Positions 1-9,187 of a DNA stretch of 64,000 bases are shown piece after piece. Each line of letters starts with the position of its first letter. Within the stretch, counting starts at the first letter, position 1. Source of the stretch: Terribium retamae (GTDB lineage Bacteria > Pseudomonadota > Alphaproteobacteria > Rhizobiales > Rhizobiaceae). The stretch covers positions 1 through 64,000 of the forward strand of contig NZ_JAKREW010000013.1 of NCBI RefSeq assembly GCF_022347545.1, in the 5' to 3' direction. The position numbers and the translations under genes are program-made. The notes below the pieces were generated by a model that saw nothing but the letters and a program-made list of their open reading frames with translations, was not told where the DNA came from and searched no databases.

Positions 1-82
1 GTTCATCTGCAAGGCATGGGCTTCCCAGCCCAAGCGCTTCACTCTCAATCCGCTCCAGCAAATGCCGGGACTAAACATCTAG
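1..82 (+). mobile_element. C-terminal fragment of an IS481-type transposase (cut by left edge)
   Basis: From base 2 one frame reads FICKAWASQPKRFTLNPLQQ and then MPGLNI before a TAG at 80-82. The family memory behind the call is that IS481-type transposases of rhizobia end in a very similar string (EFICK.W.S.P.RF...P.HQMPGLN). Only about 26 residues lie inside the window, so it cannot be said whether the element is complete to the left. No clear terminal inverted repeat was recognised in the 150 bases after the stop. It marks the outer edge of the polysaccharide block. Confidence 0.7.
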
Positions 83-239
83 CGCGGCTTTGGCACGCCA
101 CGGCGACAATCAATTCAGAGTAGCGAGTTTTGCCAGTTCCAGTTCGCCACCTATAAAGTTGCTACTCAGCCTACGACTAAATGGCAGCTCATCAACACTC
201 TTCTGTAAGCATACGAGCTTTTCACAACTCAATCTTTTC

Positions 240-1550
240 CTAAAAGAACTTCCTTACCCTAACGAAAAGACAGTAAAAGAATACAATAAATAAACCATTA
301 CTAAACATATTCCCAATCAAGCCACCCGTCAGCATACCAAAAACAAAGAGCAACCAAATTCCTCGAAATGCCTCATCTCTTGATTTGTAAAACCACCGAA
401 GCGCCTGACCAATAAATAGACTAAAAACAACAACTCCAGGCAATCCAAAATTTACATAGGCTTCACTCACATAGAATGAATTAGAACGCCCGCTGGGGCT
501 TTCCTCCCCCCCTCCCCACTGAGTGCCGTGGACCAACGCCTCAAAATTTATCCGCTCTAGACCGAACAGGGCAGAAACCATCGAACTTGTCGCCCCCCAA
601 AACGGTCGCGAACCATATTTGTTCTCAAATACACGATACCAATCAGCCGCAGTAACCACAGGAATAGCAAATGCTCGCCACAAAACCTGCTTGAATGCGG
701 TCCGAGGCGCATAATCTGCCGCAAAAAATGAGGCCCCGCCGCTAGGCGCCTCCAACTGCGCCTCGTAGCCCTTGGGGGACTGAACGGGATCACTGGCCGG
801 CGGCAAATCACGCGACTGCGAATCAAAGATGTTCAGAACCACCACCAAAGGCCCCTGCCCGGGTTCACTCCCACGAGCAAGATAGGTGTTCAGGTAAAGC
901 ATCACGAAGCAGCCAAATACAACAACAGGAATCATATATATATTAAGAAACCATCCCTTTGCAATCAGGTAAATCGTCGGAATTAGGACTCTTAAATACA
1001 GTATCTTTTCTATTATAAGTTCACAATATGCCATAAACAGAAAGAATACAAATACTCTATACCTTGACTTTCCCATCATAACGCCAATAAAACTCATCGG
1101 CATTATGTAACTAGTTAGGAATGCATTGAGGTAATTCAAAGCCTGCTGCCACCCCGCCCGCATCTTGAAGAACGCAGCACGCTGATCACTAAGCTCCTGG
1201 GCGGTAGCTCCCTTCAGGGCGGATATCAGCGGGACACTTTCTGCCGTAACAAGGGTTGTTGCTAGGAGAAGCACGAAACTACCCCAAACTAGAAAGTGCA
1301 GCGTTCGCGCGTCGACATTTACGCGCCAAGCGCCTGGACGAAACCGGGAATCACATATCGGCGTCATGAAACCAACTGCTATCGCCACGCAGGCGACAAG
1401 CGAGTGTGCTGCTAGTGTAAGCAGATAAGGATCTTCATGCGAAAACCGATAGACCCCAATTGGAAGCACCACATAGAGAAATACAATGGCCCCGATAAGC
1501 CATGCAGCAGACCAACAGGGATCAACCAACTCCTTTAGGGTACGCCCCAT
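240..1550 (-). CDS. Wzy-like O-antigen / oligosaccharide repeat-unit polymerase
   Basis: A 436-residue, very hydrophobic protein with about ten predicted membrane segments and one large hydrophilic loop near residues 225-320. Late in the protein the string NSFYVSEAYVNFGLPG precedes the last membrane helices, a pattern seen in oligosaccharide repeat-unit polymerases. Such proteins polymerise undecaprenyl-PP-linked repeat units on the periplasmic side of the inner membrane. It is transcribed away from the fucosamine genes that follow. Codon use is AT-richer than the core genes, as is usual for wzy genes, which diverge strongly. No wzx flippase is nearby. The role is inferred from topology and context; sequence identity to a characterised Wzy was not testable. 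Confidence 0.7.
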   Translation of the reverse strand: MGRTLKELVDPCWSAAWLIGAIVFLYVVLPIGVYRFSHEDPYLLTLAAHSLVACVAIAVGFMTPICDSRFRPGAWRVNVDARTLHFLVWGSFVLLLATTLVTAESVPLISALKGATAQELSDQRAAFFKMRAGWQQALNYLNAFLTSYIMPMSFIGVMMGKSRYRVFVFFLFMAYCELIIEKILYLRVLIPTIYLIAKGWFLNIYMIPVVVFGCFVMLYLNTYLARGSEPGQGPLVVVLNIFDSQSRDLPPASDPVQSPKGYEAQLEAPSGGASFFAADYAPRTAFKQVLWRAFAIPVVTAADWYRVFENKYGSRPFWGATSSMVSALFGLERINFEALVHGTQWGGGEESPSGRSNSFYVSEAYVNFGLPGVVVFSLFIGQALRWFYKSRDEAFRGIWLLFVFGMLTGGLIGNMFSNGLFIVFFYCLFVRVRKFF

Positions 1551-1864
1551 GGAAACGCTCCTTCACTATCGCTCACGGAGCGCCTGCCCCCGAGATAGCC
1601 GGGGGTCATACCGCCTCCACTATAGCGAAACAAGCGGCCTCCTCTTCAAGGTAGCCACTCCCGGTTGTCGTGCAAAATCAATCGGCGCTTGCAGTAGAAT
1701 TGTCATTTGGGTATGGGGGGGCGCTTTGCCGCCAGATTAAGGAATCTGCACAGCTTTGATTCATTCTCCACGCTCGCTAGGCATCGCGCTCAGAAAACCC
1801 CTGCTGTCTGTTGAGACGAAAGACGAACCCGCAACAGACGTATATATGAAAGTCGTAGAGCAGC
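1551..1864. other. Divergent intergenic region between wzy-like gene and wbuX
   Basis: About 314 bases that must hold the promoters of both flanking units. A small hairpin (CCCCCG ... CCGGGGG, around 1588-1607) is visible. A poor -35/-10-like pair, TTGCAG then 17 bases then TATGGG, lies around 1690-1720. No JUMPstart-like element, no RNA gene and no convincing small coding frame was seen. Confidence 0.4.
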
Positions 1865-3007
1865 ATGGTCAATAATCGCCCCTACCTGATCTGCACGAAC
1901 TGTATCATGGACACATCGGATTCGAAGATCAGCTTTGATTCGAATGGGCGGTGCGAATATTGTAATAATTACTACAGTAACATTCTCCCCAACTGGCATC
2001 CCGACGAGCGCGGACTGCGTGAGATCATAAGCGTCGTTGACAAAATCAAGAAGGACGGTCGAGACAGAGACCATGACTGTCTCATTGGCATCAGCGGCGG
2101 TGTCGATTCATCCTATGTGACCTACCTGGCTAAGGCGAAGTTTGGTCTCAGGCCGCTGTTGTTCCACGTCGATGCGGGGTGGAACTCGCAGCAGGCGGTG
2201 AACAATATTGAGAAGCTTGTCGATGGTTTGAATCTCGACCTTCACACTGAGGTCGTTAACTGGCAGGAGATGAAGGATCTTCAGCTGGCGTTTTTCAAAG
2301 CGCAAGTTCCCCACATCGACACGCCGCAAGATCACGCATTCTTTGCTGGCCTGTATAATTTTGCTGCGAAGCATAGTTTCAAATATATTCTGACCGGCGC
2401 GAATTACTCCACGGAGTGTGTTCGCGAGCCATTGGAGTGGCACTATCATGCGAGTGACCTGAGGCAGCTGAAAGATATTCATCGCCGGTTCGGTTCCCGG
2501 CCTTTGAAAACCTTTCCGCTTTCGGATATCTTTACGTTCAAGATTTATTACCGCTATTTCAAAGGCATTCAGGTTGTAAAGCCGCTCAATTATGTGCCCT
2601 TCCGCAAGGAAGAGGCCATGCAAGAGTTGGTTGATAAGTTTGGCTGGCAGAGATATGCACACAAGCACTACGAATCCCGTTTTACGCGTTTTTATGAAGG
2701 CTATTGGTTGCCGACAAAGTTTGGCTACGATAAACGCCGAGCGCATTTTTCCAGTCTGATCCTGACCGGGCAAATGACGCGGGAGGATGCACTGGAGCGT
2801 ATTGCGCAGACTGCTTACAACCCCGATGATCTGGCTCAGGACTTCGAATACATCGCTACCAAACTCGACCTTACGGTTGGAGAGTTGCAGCAGATTATGG
2901 ATGGTCCGAACAAGAGCTATAAGGACTATGCGAACGCAATGACCTTTATAAATCTAGGAACAAGAGTCTTGCGCGCAGTTGGGGTCCAAAGAGCAATCAT
3001 CAGATGA
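1865..3007 (+). CDS. wbuX: N-acetyl sugar amidotransferase (WbuX/WbpG family)
   Basis: 380 residues. An N-terminal zinc-ribbon-like pair of CxxC motifs (C10, C13, C30, C33) precedes a PP-loop ATPase signature SGGVDSS at residues 77-83. This architecture belongs to WbpG/PseA/WbuX enzymes, which use ammonia to turn an N-acetyl group of a nucleotide sugar or glycan into an acetamidino group. The next two genes, HisH- and HisF-like, overlap or abut it and supply glutaminase and ammonia-tunnel functions, exactly as in O-antigen clusters that make acetamidino sugars. With fnlABC downstream, the likely product is the L-FucNAm residue. ATG start at 1865 has only a weak ribosome-binding site. Cytoplasmic. 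Confidence 0.88.
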   Translation: MVNNRPYLICTNCIMDTSDSKISFDSNGRCEYCNNYYSNILPNWHPDERGLREIISVVDKIKKDGRDRDHDCLIGISGGVDSSYVTYLAKAKFGLRPLLFHVDAGWNSQQAVNNIEKLVDGLNLDLHTEVVNWQEMKDLQLAFFKAQVPHIDTPQDHAFFAGLYNFAAKHSFKYILTGANYSTECVREPLEWHYHASDLRQLKDIHRRFGSRPLKTFPLSDIFTFKIYYRYFKGIQVVKPLNYVPFRKEEAMQELVDKFGWQRYAHKHYESRFTRFYEGYWLPTKFGYDKRRAHFSSLILTGQMTREDALERIAQTAYNPDDLAQDFEYIATKLDLTVGELQQIMDGPNKSYKDYANAMTFINLGTRVLRAVGVQRAIIR

Positions 3008-3618
3008 TTTCCATCGTGGACTACGGGCTTGGGAATGTCCGAGCCTTTTCAAATATGTACAAGCGGATGAATTTGGAGGCGATGCCCGTCAGATCCGCTG
3101 AGGAGTTGCGCAAGGCAACCAAAATCGTTCTGCCGGGTGTCGGTGCATTCGATCATGCGATGGAGCTTCTGGAAGCATCCGGGATGCGCGGTGTGCTTGA
3201 TGAACTGGTACTTGAGAAGAAAATCCCCGTTATCGGTGTTTGCGTCGGAATGCAGATCCTGGCGGAAGACAGCGAAGAAGGCAGTCGTCCTGGGCTTGGC
3301 TGGATAAAAGGCACGGTTCGTAATTTTCGCTCGGAGCCTCGCACGAATGGGCTTCCTCTCCCCCACATGGGTTGGAACGATGTTCGGCCGTCTGCAGCCA
3401 GTGGGCTTTTTGATGGGCTTGGTGAGGATGCGCGGTTCTATTTCCTGCACTCTTTCTACTTCGACTGCACCCGTGCCGAAGATGCTGCGGCTCGCGCCAG
3501 CTATGGCGCCGATTTTGCGTGTAGCGTGATAAGCGGCAATATTCATGGGGTGCAATTCCATCCCGAGAAGAGCCATCACTACGGTGCCCGGCTCCTCAAG
3601 AACTTCGCGGACCTGTAG
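3004..3618 (+). CDS. hisH: HisH-type glutamine amidotransferase subunit (WbuY-like)
   Basis: 204 residues, class I glutamine amidotransferase. Nucleophile C80 lies in IGVCVGMQ, and the His/Glu pair is H186 and E188 in VQFHPEKS. The ATG lies in the ATGA overlap with wbuX, so the two are translationally coupled. In histidine synthesis HisH feeds ammonia to HisF; here the neighbours are sugar genes rather than his genes. The copy most likely feeds ammonia to the amidotransferase WbuX. It is not the histidine-pathway enzyme by context, although the active site is intact. Confidence 0.9.
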   Translation: MISIVDYGLGNVRAFSNMYKRMNLEAMPVRSAEELRKATKIVLPGVGAFDHAMELLEASGMRGVLDELVLEKKIPVIGVCVGMQILAEDSEEGSRPGLGWIKGTVRNFRSEPRTNGLPLPHMGWNDVRPSAASGLFDGLGEDARFYFLHSFYFDCTRAEDAAARASYGADFACSVISGNIHGVQFHPEKSHHYGARLLKNFADL

Positions 3619-4392
3619 ATGCTCAGACCTCGAATCGTCCCTTGCCTGCTCGTGCATGGCGGCGGACTTGTAAAAACGATCGGCTTCAAGGATCCGAAGT
3701 ACGTAGGCGATCCGATCAACGCGGTGAAAATCTTCAACGAAAAGGAATCCGACGAACTGATTGTGCTTGATATCGATGCGACCGCCGAGGGGCGGGAGCC
3801 AAATTTCAAAATGATCGGTGATTTGGCCGTCGAATGCCGCATGCCTCTTTGCTATGGCGGTGGCGTAAAAACGGCCGAACAGGCAAAGCGAATTATCGGA
3901 CTTGGCGTGGAAAAGGTTTCCATCAGCTCGGCGGCCATTGAAAATCCGCAGCTTATCTCGCAAATCTCCGATGAAGTTGGCCGCCAGAGTGTCGTCGTGG
4001 TGCTCGACGTAAAGAAAAAGGGGGGAGGCTACGAGGTCTGGACGCACAATGCCACGCGCAACACGGGGCGCTCGGTTATCGATCTTGCAAAGGAAGCTGA
4101 GCGCTGTGGGGCCGGCGAGATTGTCGTGAACTCAATCGACAACGATGGTCAGATGAAGGGCTACGATCTTGAGCTGGCCCGCCAGATCCGGCAAGCCGTA
4201 GGCATCCCCATGAGTGCGCTCGGCGGCGCCGGGTCGTTGAAAGATATTGGCGCATTGCTGTCAGCGTGCGGCGTTATCGGCGCGGCAGCGGGGAGTTTGT
4301 TTGTTTTTAAGGGAATGTACCGAGCTGTCTTGATTAACTATCCCAACCCAGATCAAAAGGATGAGATCATTCGTGCTGCCATCGGCCAATAG
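3619..4392 (+). CDS. hisF: HisF-like cyclase subunit (WbuZ-like), ammonia partner of WbuX
   Basis: 257 residues, a HisF-type beta/alpha barrel that starts directly after the hisH stop codon. The phosphate-binding strings CYGGGV and GGAGS and the later Asp in VVLDV (the D130 equivalent) are present. At residue 11, where genuine HisF has the catalytic Asp (PCLDV), this protein has Leu (IVPCLLV, residues 6-12). Loss of one of the two catalytic acids argues against imidazole-glycerol-phosphate synthesis. It fits a scaffold or ammonia-channel role in the sugar amidation complex with HisH and WbuX. The same replacement is, as far as I recall, usual in WbuZ/HisF2 proteins. Confidence 0.88.
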   Translation: MLRPRIVPCLLVHGGGLVKTIGFKDPKYVGDPINAVKIFNEKESDELIVLDIDATAEGREPNFKMIGDLAVECRMPLCYGGGVKTAEQAKRIIGLGVEKVSISSAAIENPQLISQISDEVGRQSVVVVLDVKKKGGGYEVWTHNATRNTGRSVIDLAKEAERCGAGEIVVNSIDNDGQMKGYDLELARQIRQAVGIPMSALGGAGSLKDIGALLSACGVIGAAAGSLFVFKGMYRAVLINYPNPDQKDEIIRAAIGQ

Positions 4393-4428
4393 TCGGTCTT
4401 ACCCTCATCTAACTTTATCGAGAAAGCT

Positions 4429-5463
4429 ATGTTTAAGGACAAGGTCCTCCTGATCACCGGTGGTACGGGTTCATTTGGCAACGCCGTGCTGCGCCGCTTT
4501 CTTGATACCGATGTGCGCGAGATCCGCATTTTCAGCCGCGATGAGAAGAAGCAGGATGATATGCGCAAGCGCTATCAGAATGCGAAGCTGAAATTCTACC
4601 TTGGTGACATACGGGACTCGTCCAGCATTGCAGCCGCAATGCGCGGTGTTGATTTCTGTTTCCACGCAGCTGCACTTAAACAGGTGCCGTCTTGCGAGTT
4701 CCATCCGATGGAAGCTGTCCGGACCAATGTCATGGGTACGGAAAATGTGCTCGAGGCGGCAATCGCAGCCGGTGTCAAACGAGTTATTTGCCTGTCGACT
4801 GACAAGGCAGTCTATCCGATCAACGCCATGGGCATCTCCAAGGCGATGATGGAAAAGGTTATGGTCGCCGTTTCGCGCAACCTGGACGGGACAGGTACCG
4901 TGATTTGCGGTACCCGCTACGGAAATGTCATGGCGTCACGCGGATCTGTGATACCGCTGTTTATCGACCAAATCCGGAACAATCGCCCGATCACCATCAC
5001 CGATCCGGCGATGACCCGTTTTATGATGACGCTGGAAGATGCGGTAGAGCTGGTGCTCTATGCTTTTCAGCACGGTGGCAACGGCGATATCTTTGTTCAG
5101 AAAGCTCCTGCCGCGACCATTGCAACACTGACTGAAGCCATTACCACATTGCTTGATAAGCCTGATCATGATGTGCGGGAGATCGGCACACGTCATGGTG
5201 AGAAGCTTTATGAGGTGTTGCTCAGTCGCGAGGAGATGGCCGGCGCTGAAGACCTCGGGGAATATTATCGGGTTCCACCGGATGGGCGCGACCTCAACTA
5301 CACGAAGTTTGTTGAGCAAGGTGAACCGAAGATCAGTGCCAGCGAGGAGTACAATTCCCACAACACTCGCCGCCTCGACGTCGCTGGGATGCGGGATTTG
5401 CTGCTGAAGCTTGATTTCATGCGCAGTATCATCAAGGGCGAAAAGCCTATGCTGGAAGACTGA
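4429..5463 (+). CDS. fnlA: UDP-GlcNAc 4,6-dehydratase/5-epimerase (FnlA/WbjB/CapE family)
   Basis: 344 residues, short-chain dehydrogenase fold with the NAD(P)-binding string TGGTGSFG at residues 10-17 right after MFKDKVLLI. The FnlA/CapE pattern STDKAVYPINAMGISK follows, in which MGISK stands where other family members have YxxxK. The enzyme performs the first step of UDP-L-FucNAc synthesis: 4,6-dehydration with C5 inversion of UDP-GlcNAc in the cytoplasm. It is the first of three consecutive genes that complete the pathway. ATG start. The length matches the family. Confidence 0.93.
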   Translation: MFKDKVLLITGGTGSFGNAVLRRFLDTDVREIRIFSRDEKKQDDMRKRYQNAKLKFYLGDIRDSSSIAAAMRGVDFCFHAAALKQVPSCEFHPMEAVRTNVMGTENVLEAAIAAGVKRVICLSTDKAVYPINAMGISKAMMEKVMVAVSRNLDGTGTVICGTRYGNVMASRGSVIPLFIDQIRNNRPITITDPAMTRFMMTLEDAVELVLYAFQHGGNGDIFVQKAPAATIATLTEAITTLLDKPDHDVREIGTRHGEKLYEVLLSREEMAGAEDLGEYYRVPPDGRDLNYTKFVEQGEPKISASEEYNSHNTRRLDVAGMRDLLLKLDFMRSIIKGEKPMLED

Positions 5464-5468
5464 GAGTC

Positions 5469-6581
5469 GTGCAAATTGTCGTCACAGGCGCGAATGGCTT
5501 TATCGGCAGGAACCTCATAGTCCGACTGCGCGAGTTGGGCTACGCTGACATCCGGCAAGTCACCCGCGCAACCTCGGCCGGCGAGTTCGAGGCAATGCTG
5601 GCGACGGCCGATTTTGTCTTCCATCTGGCAGGTACGAACAGACCGAAAGATCCAGCGGAATTCACCATTGGCAACCAGGGCTTTACGCAACGGTTGTGCA
5701 GCACCTTGCGAGGCGTCGGACGCCCTGTACCCGTGGCCTACGCCTCGTCCACGCAAGCGATCCTGGACAATCCATACGGTGCCAGCAAACGCGCTGCCGA
5801 GGATGTCCTTTTTGCTTATGGCCACAGTACCGGAGCGCCTGTCCGGATATTCCGGTTAGCCAACGTGTTCGGCAAATGGGCGCGTCCGAATTACAATTCG
5901 GCCGTCGCAACCTTCTGTCACAACATCGCTCGCAATCTGCCGATCTCGATAAACGATGCGAATGCGAAACTAAACCTCGTCTACATCGACGATGTCGTAT
6001 CGACATTCATTGATCTGCTCGAAAATCCCCAGCCAGGCGGCGGCTTCGGTGAGATTGCCCCGGTCTATGAAACAACTGTGGGCGAAATAGCCAGAGCAAT
6101 CTCCGACTTTCGCGAAAGCCGTGAGACCCTCACGACGTCACGCGTCGGGGAAGGCTTGTATCGTGCATTGCACGCGACGTATCTCAGCTACCTTCCGTGC
6201 GACGAGTTTACCTATTCCGTTCCTGTTCACGCCGATCCGCGTGGCGAGTTCGTAGAGATGTTGAAAACTCAGGATAGCGGCCAGTTTTCATATTTTACTG
6301 CACATCCAGGCATTACCCGGGGTGAACACTACCACCACACCAAAACCGAAAAGTTCCTGGTTATTCGAGGAACTGCACACTTTGGATTCCGCAACATCGA
6401 CACCGGAGAAACGTTTGAGTGCGTGACCAAGGGGGGCGAAGCCAAAATCGTAGAAACAATCCCTGGCTGGGCTCACAACGTGACCAATGTTGGTGAAGAT
6501 GAATTGATCGTCATGCTTTGGGCGAATGAGATATTCGACCGCGCCAAACCGGACACATTCGCAATGAAAGTTAAGCCGTGA
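5469..6581 (+). CDS. fnlB: bifunctional C3-epimerase / 4-keto reductase (FnlB/WbjC/CapF family)
   Basis: 370 residues in two parts. The N-terminal Rossmann domain has TGANGFIG (residues 7-14) and a YGASKRAAE active-site string. The C-terminal cupin begins near residue 240, with the metal-binding-type [10 protein letters not shown] string. CapF-type enzymes epimerise C3 in the cupin and reduce C4 in the Rossmann domain to give UDP-L-TalNAc-type intermediates. It starts with GTG five bases after the fnlA stop, which makes a tight operon. Its GTGA end overlaps the start of fnlC. Confidence 0.93.
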   Translation: MQIVVTGANGFIGRNLIVRLRELGYADIRQVTRATSAGEFEAMLATADFVFHLAGTNRPKDPAEFTIGNQGFTQRLCSTLRGVGRPVPVAYASSTQAILDNPYGASKRAAEDVLFAYGHSTGAPVRIFRLANVFGKWARPNYNSAVATFCHNIARNLPISINDANAKLNLVYIDDVVSTFIDLLENPQPGGGFGEIAPVYETTVGEIARAISDFRESRETLTTSRVGEGLYRALHATYLSYLPCDEFTYSVPVHADPRGEFVEMLKTQDSGQFSYFTAHPGITRGEHYHHTKTEKFLVIRGTAHFGFRNIDTGETFECVTKGGEAKIVETIPGWAHNVTNVGEDELIVMLWANEIFDRAKPDTFAMKVKP

Positions 6582-7711
6582 CCAAACTGAAAGTGCTTAC
6601 TGTCGTCGGCACACGTCCCGAGATAATCCGGCTCTCGCGTGTCATGGCGCGACTTGACGAACACTGCAGTCATATTCTTGTCCACACTGGCCAGAATTAC
6701 GATTATGAGCTCAATCAGGTCTTCTTCGACGACCTTGGCGTCCGTAAACCAGATTATTTTCTTGATGCGGCCGCAGGCAACGCAGCTCAGACGATCGGTA
6801 ACATCATCATCGCTGTCGATAAGGTCCTGGCGGATGAAAGACCTGACGCAATGCTGGTCCTGGGAGACACCAACTCCTGTCTTGCAGTCATTCCCGCAAA
6901 ACGACGTAAGATTCCGATTTTCCATATGGAGGCTGGCAATCGTTGTTTCGACCAGCGCGTGCCTGAAGAAACCAATCGCAGAATTGTCGATCATACGGCC
7001 GACATCAACCTGACTTACAGTTCAATAGCACGCGAATATCTGCTTCGCGAGGGATTGCCGCCCGACATGGTCATAAAGACCGGCAGTCCGATGTTCGAGG
7101 TCTTGAGCTACTATCGGGACAGAATTGATGCGTCCGACGCCCTGGCACGCCTTGGACTCAAGGAGTTCCGCTACTTCATAGTCAGCGCCCATCGCGAGGA
7201 AAATGTCGATTCGCCACGCTCCTTTTCTAAACTGGTCGAGGTGCTTAATGCGGTGGCCGAAGATTATGATCTTCCAGTGGTGGTATCTACTCATCCCCGC
7301 ACGATGAAGCGTGTCGAGACTTCTGGCGCCAAATTCCACGACAATGTTCGTTTGCTAAAACCGCTTGGTTTTCACGATTACGTCCGACTTCAAATGTCTG
7401 CACGCGCCGTGCTTTCAGACAGCGGTACGATAAACGAAGAGTCTTCCATCTTGAACTTCCCGGCCCTGAATCTCCGCGAGGCACATGAACGGCCGGAGGG
7501 GATGGAAGAAGCGGCTGTTATGATGGTTGGGCTGGAGGCGGGCCGCGTCCGCCAAGGGTTGTCAATCTTGACGTCTCAATTGCGTGGTGCCGAGCGACAG
7601 ATGAGATTGGTCGCCGACTATTCCATGCCAAATGTTTCCGACAAGGTGGTGCGGATCATCCACAGCTACACGGACTATGTCAGACGCGTGGTCTGGCGCC
7701 AGTACGATTGA
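6578..7711 (+). CDS. fnlC: UDP-GlcNAc 2-epimerase-type enzyme giving UDP-L-FucNAc (FnlC/WbjD/CapG family)
   Basis: 377 residues, non-hydrolysing UDP-HexNAc 2-epimerase fold. It opens with [11 protein letters not shown] (residues 9-19) and carries HTGQNYD, the nucleotide-binding region VLGDTNS, and [10 protein letters not shown]. The last enzyme of the pathway inverts C2 to yield UDP-L-FucNAc. The GTG start overlaps the fnlB stop (GTGA), so translation is coupled. By sequence alone it could be called WecB-like, but its position behind fnlA and fnlB decides the FnlC call. Confidence 0.92.
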   Translation: MTKLKVLTVVGTRPEIIRLSRVMARLDEHCSHILVHTGQNYDYELNQVFFDDLGVRKPDYFLDAAAGNAAQTIGNIIIAVDKVLADERPDAMLVLGDTNSCLAVIPAKRRKIPIFHMEAGNRCFDQRVPEETNRRIVDHTADINLTYSSIAREYLLREGLPPDMVIKTGSPMFEVLSYYRDRIDASDALARLGLKEFRYFIVSAHREENVDSPRSFSKLVEVLNAVAEDYDLPVVVSTHPRTMKRVETSGAKFHDNVRLLKPLGFHDYVRLQMSARAVLSDSGTINEESSILNFPALNLREAHERPEGMEEAAVMMVGLEAGRVRQGLSILTSQLRGAERQMRLVADYSMPNVSDKVVRIIHSYTDYVRRVVWRQYD

Positions 7712-7720
7712 CGGTCCGTC

Positions 7721-8938
7721 ATGCGTATCCTGGTAATGACGCAGTTCTTTTGGCCCGAAACATTCCGGGTCAATGATCTGGTCGAGGAATTGATCGCGCG
7801 TGGTCACGATGTAACGATCCTGACCGGATTGCCCAATTATCCGGACGGCGACATCTTCGAAGAGTACCGCCGGGAGCCGCAACGCTTCTCGAAATTCCAT
7901 GGTGCGCCTGTCTTGCGTGTCCCGGTAATTGGTCGAGGACGCAGCAGCAAACGCCTTCTATTAAACTATCTAAGCTATGTTTTGTCGGCCAGTACGCTGG
8001 GGGTTTGGAGGCTTCGTAGGCATAAATTCGATGCCATTTTTGTGTCCATGAGTTCGCCTATTACAGCTGTTTTGCCCGCAATTCTTCAAAGGCGATTGAA
8101 GCGCGCAAAACTTATTGTCTGGGTTCTCGATCTCTGGCCGGAAACGCTTTCTGCCGTCGATGTCGTACGCTCGCCTGTCATACTAGGCTGGATCGGTCGG
8201 CTTGTCAGCTACATCTATCGGCGCACCGACCATATATTGGTTCAATCTAAGGCATTTTTCCCCAACATCGAAAGATATGGCGGGCAAGAGGCAAAGGTCG
8301 ACTACTTCCCCGCGTGGGCAGAGCCCATTTTCGAAGTAGATCCTGCGTTCGTTGAGAAAGCACCCGAGATGATGCCCTATCAGGACACCTTCAACGTGCT
8401 GTTCGCCGGAAATATCGGCGAAGCGCAAGATTTTCCAGCGATATTAGATGCTGTTGAGAAATTGCGAAACCACACCTACATACGATTTTTTGTTCTCGGT
8501 GACGGTCGCGCCGTAGACTGGCTGAAGAAAGAAATAGTTCAGCGTGGCCTTGACGAGCGAATCATTCTTTTAGGCCGATATCCGATTGAAAGGATGCCTT
8601 CCTTTTTCCGTGCAGCGGACGCGCTGCTGGTATCCCTTAAGGCGGCGCCGATCTTTTCGATGACAATACCGGGTAAAGTGCAAAGTTACATGGCCGCCGG
8701 GGTGCCTCTGCTCGGCATGTTGGATGGAGAAGGTGCCCGAGTTATCAACGAAGCTGGTGCAGGCTTAACTTGTGCGGCGGGTGATGCAGAAGGCTTGGCA
8801 ACTCTCGCGCAAGAGCTGTCTGCTCTTTCCATTGCAGATCGACGATCAATGGGAGAAAAAGCGCGCGCGTACTGCCGTCGCGAATTTGATCGAGAAACAC
8901 TCGTTAGCCTATTTGAAACGTGGCTCGCCGTTTCTTGA
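7721..8938 (+). CDS. wbuB: L-fucosamine glycosyltransferase, GT4 type (WbuB-like)
   Basis: 405 residues, GT-B fold. The N-terminus MRILVMTQFFWPETFRVNDL and the string TGLPNYPDG are typical of WbuB-type GT4 enzymes. The C-terminal half carries the usual GT4 donor-binding region with PGKVQSYMAAGVP. In clusters with fnlABC, WbuB transfers L-FucNAc to the lipid-linked acceptor. Ten bases separate it from fnlC, and it is the last gene of the plus-strand run. Whether it uses FucNAc or the amidinated FucNAm cannot be told from sequence. Confidence 0.88.
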   Translation: MRILVMTQFFWPETFRVNDLVEELIARGHDVTILTGLPNYPDGDIFEEYRREPQRFSKFHGAPVLRVPVIGRGRSSKRLLLNYLSYVLSASTLGVWRLRRHKFDAIFVSMSSPITAVLPAILQRRLKRAKLIVWVLDLWPETLSAVDVVRSPVILGWIGRLVSYIYRRTDHILVQSKAFFPNIERYGGQEAKVDYFPAWAEPIFEVDPAFVEKAPEMMPYQDTFNVLFAGNIGEAQDFPAILDAVEKLRNHTYIRFFVLGDGRAVDWLKKEIVQRGLDERIILLGRYPIERMPSFFRAADALLVSLKAAPIFSMTIPGKVQSYMAAGVPLLGMLDGEGARVINEAGAGLTCAAGDAEGLATLAQELSALSIADRRSMGEKARAYCRREFDRETLVSLFETWLAVS

Positions 8939-9187
8939 ACGATGACTTTTTCGTAAGCTCTGCAGCTGAAATGGTCAAGCTAGGAAGATCTGAACGATTC
9001 ATAGCAAGGCGGGACGGTCGACGACACATCAACCTTGGGCGAGAAATTACTATTCGTTACTGCGCCTTGAGATGCGTTAAGATGAATTGCTTATTCGCGT
9101 CGTGAACGACGTGCTCGCAGAAACCACATAAGTAGACTCGATTTTAGAGCCATACGCCGCGTCTCCACTAGGAATTTTACTCATTTT
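8939..9187. other. Convergent intergenic region between wbuB and the phosphoglycosyl transferase
   Basis: About 250 bases between convergent genes. A short perfect stem (CGTCGT-GA-ACGACG) lies around 9098-9111 without a clear T-run. Composition is AT-richer than the core. No coding frame with a credible start and ribosome-binding site was found. Confidence 0.35.

Noticed and set aside
3049-4047. A 332-residue minus-strand frame opposite hisH and hisF
   Set aside because: Both plus-strand genes are intact and recognised; the minus frame has no motif or start signal.
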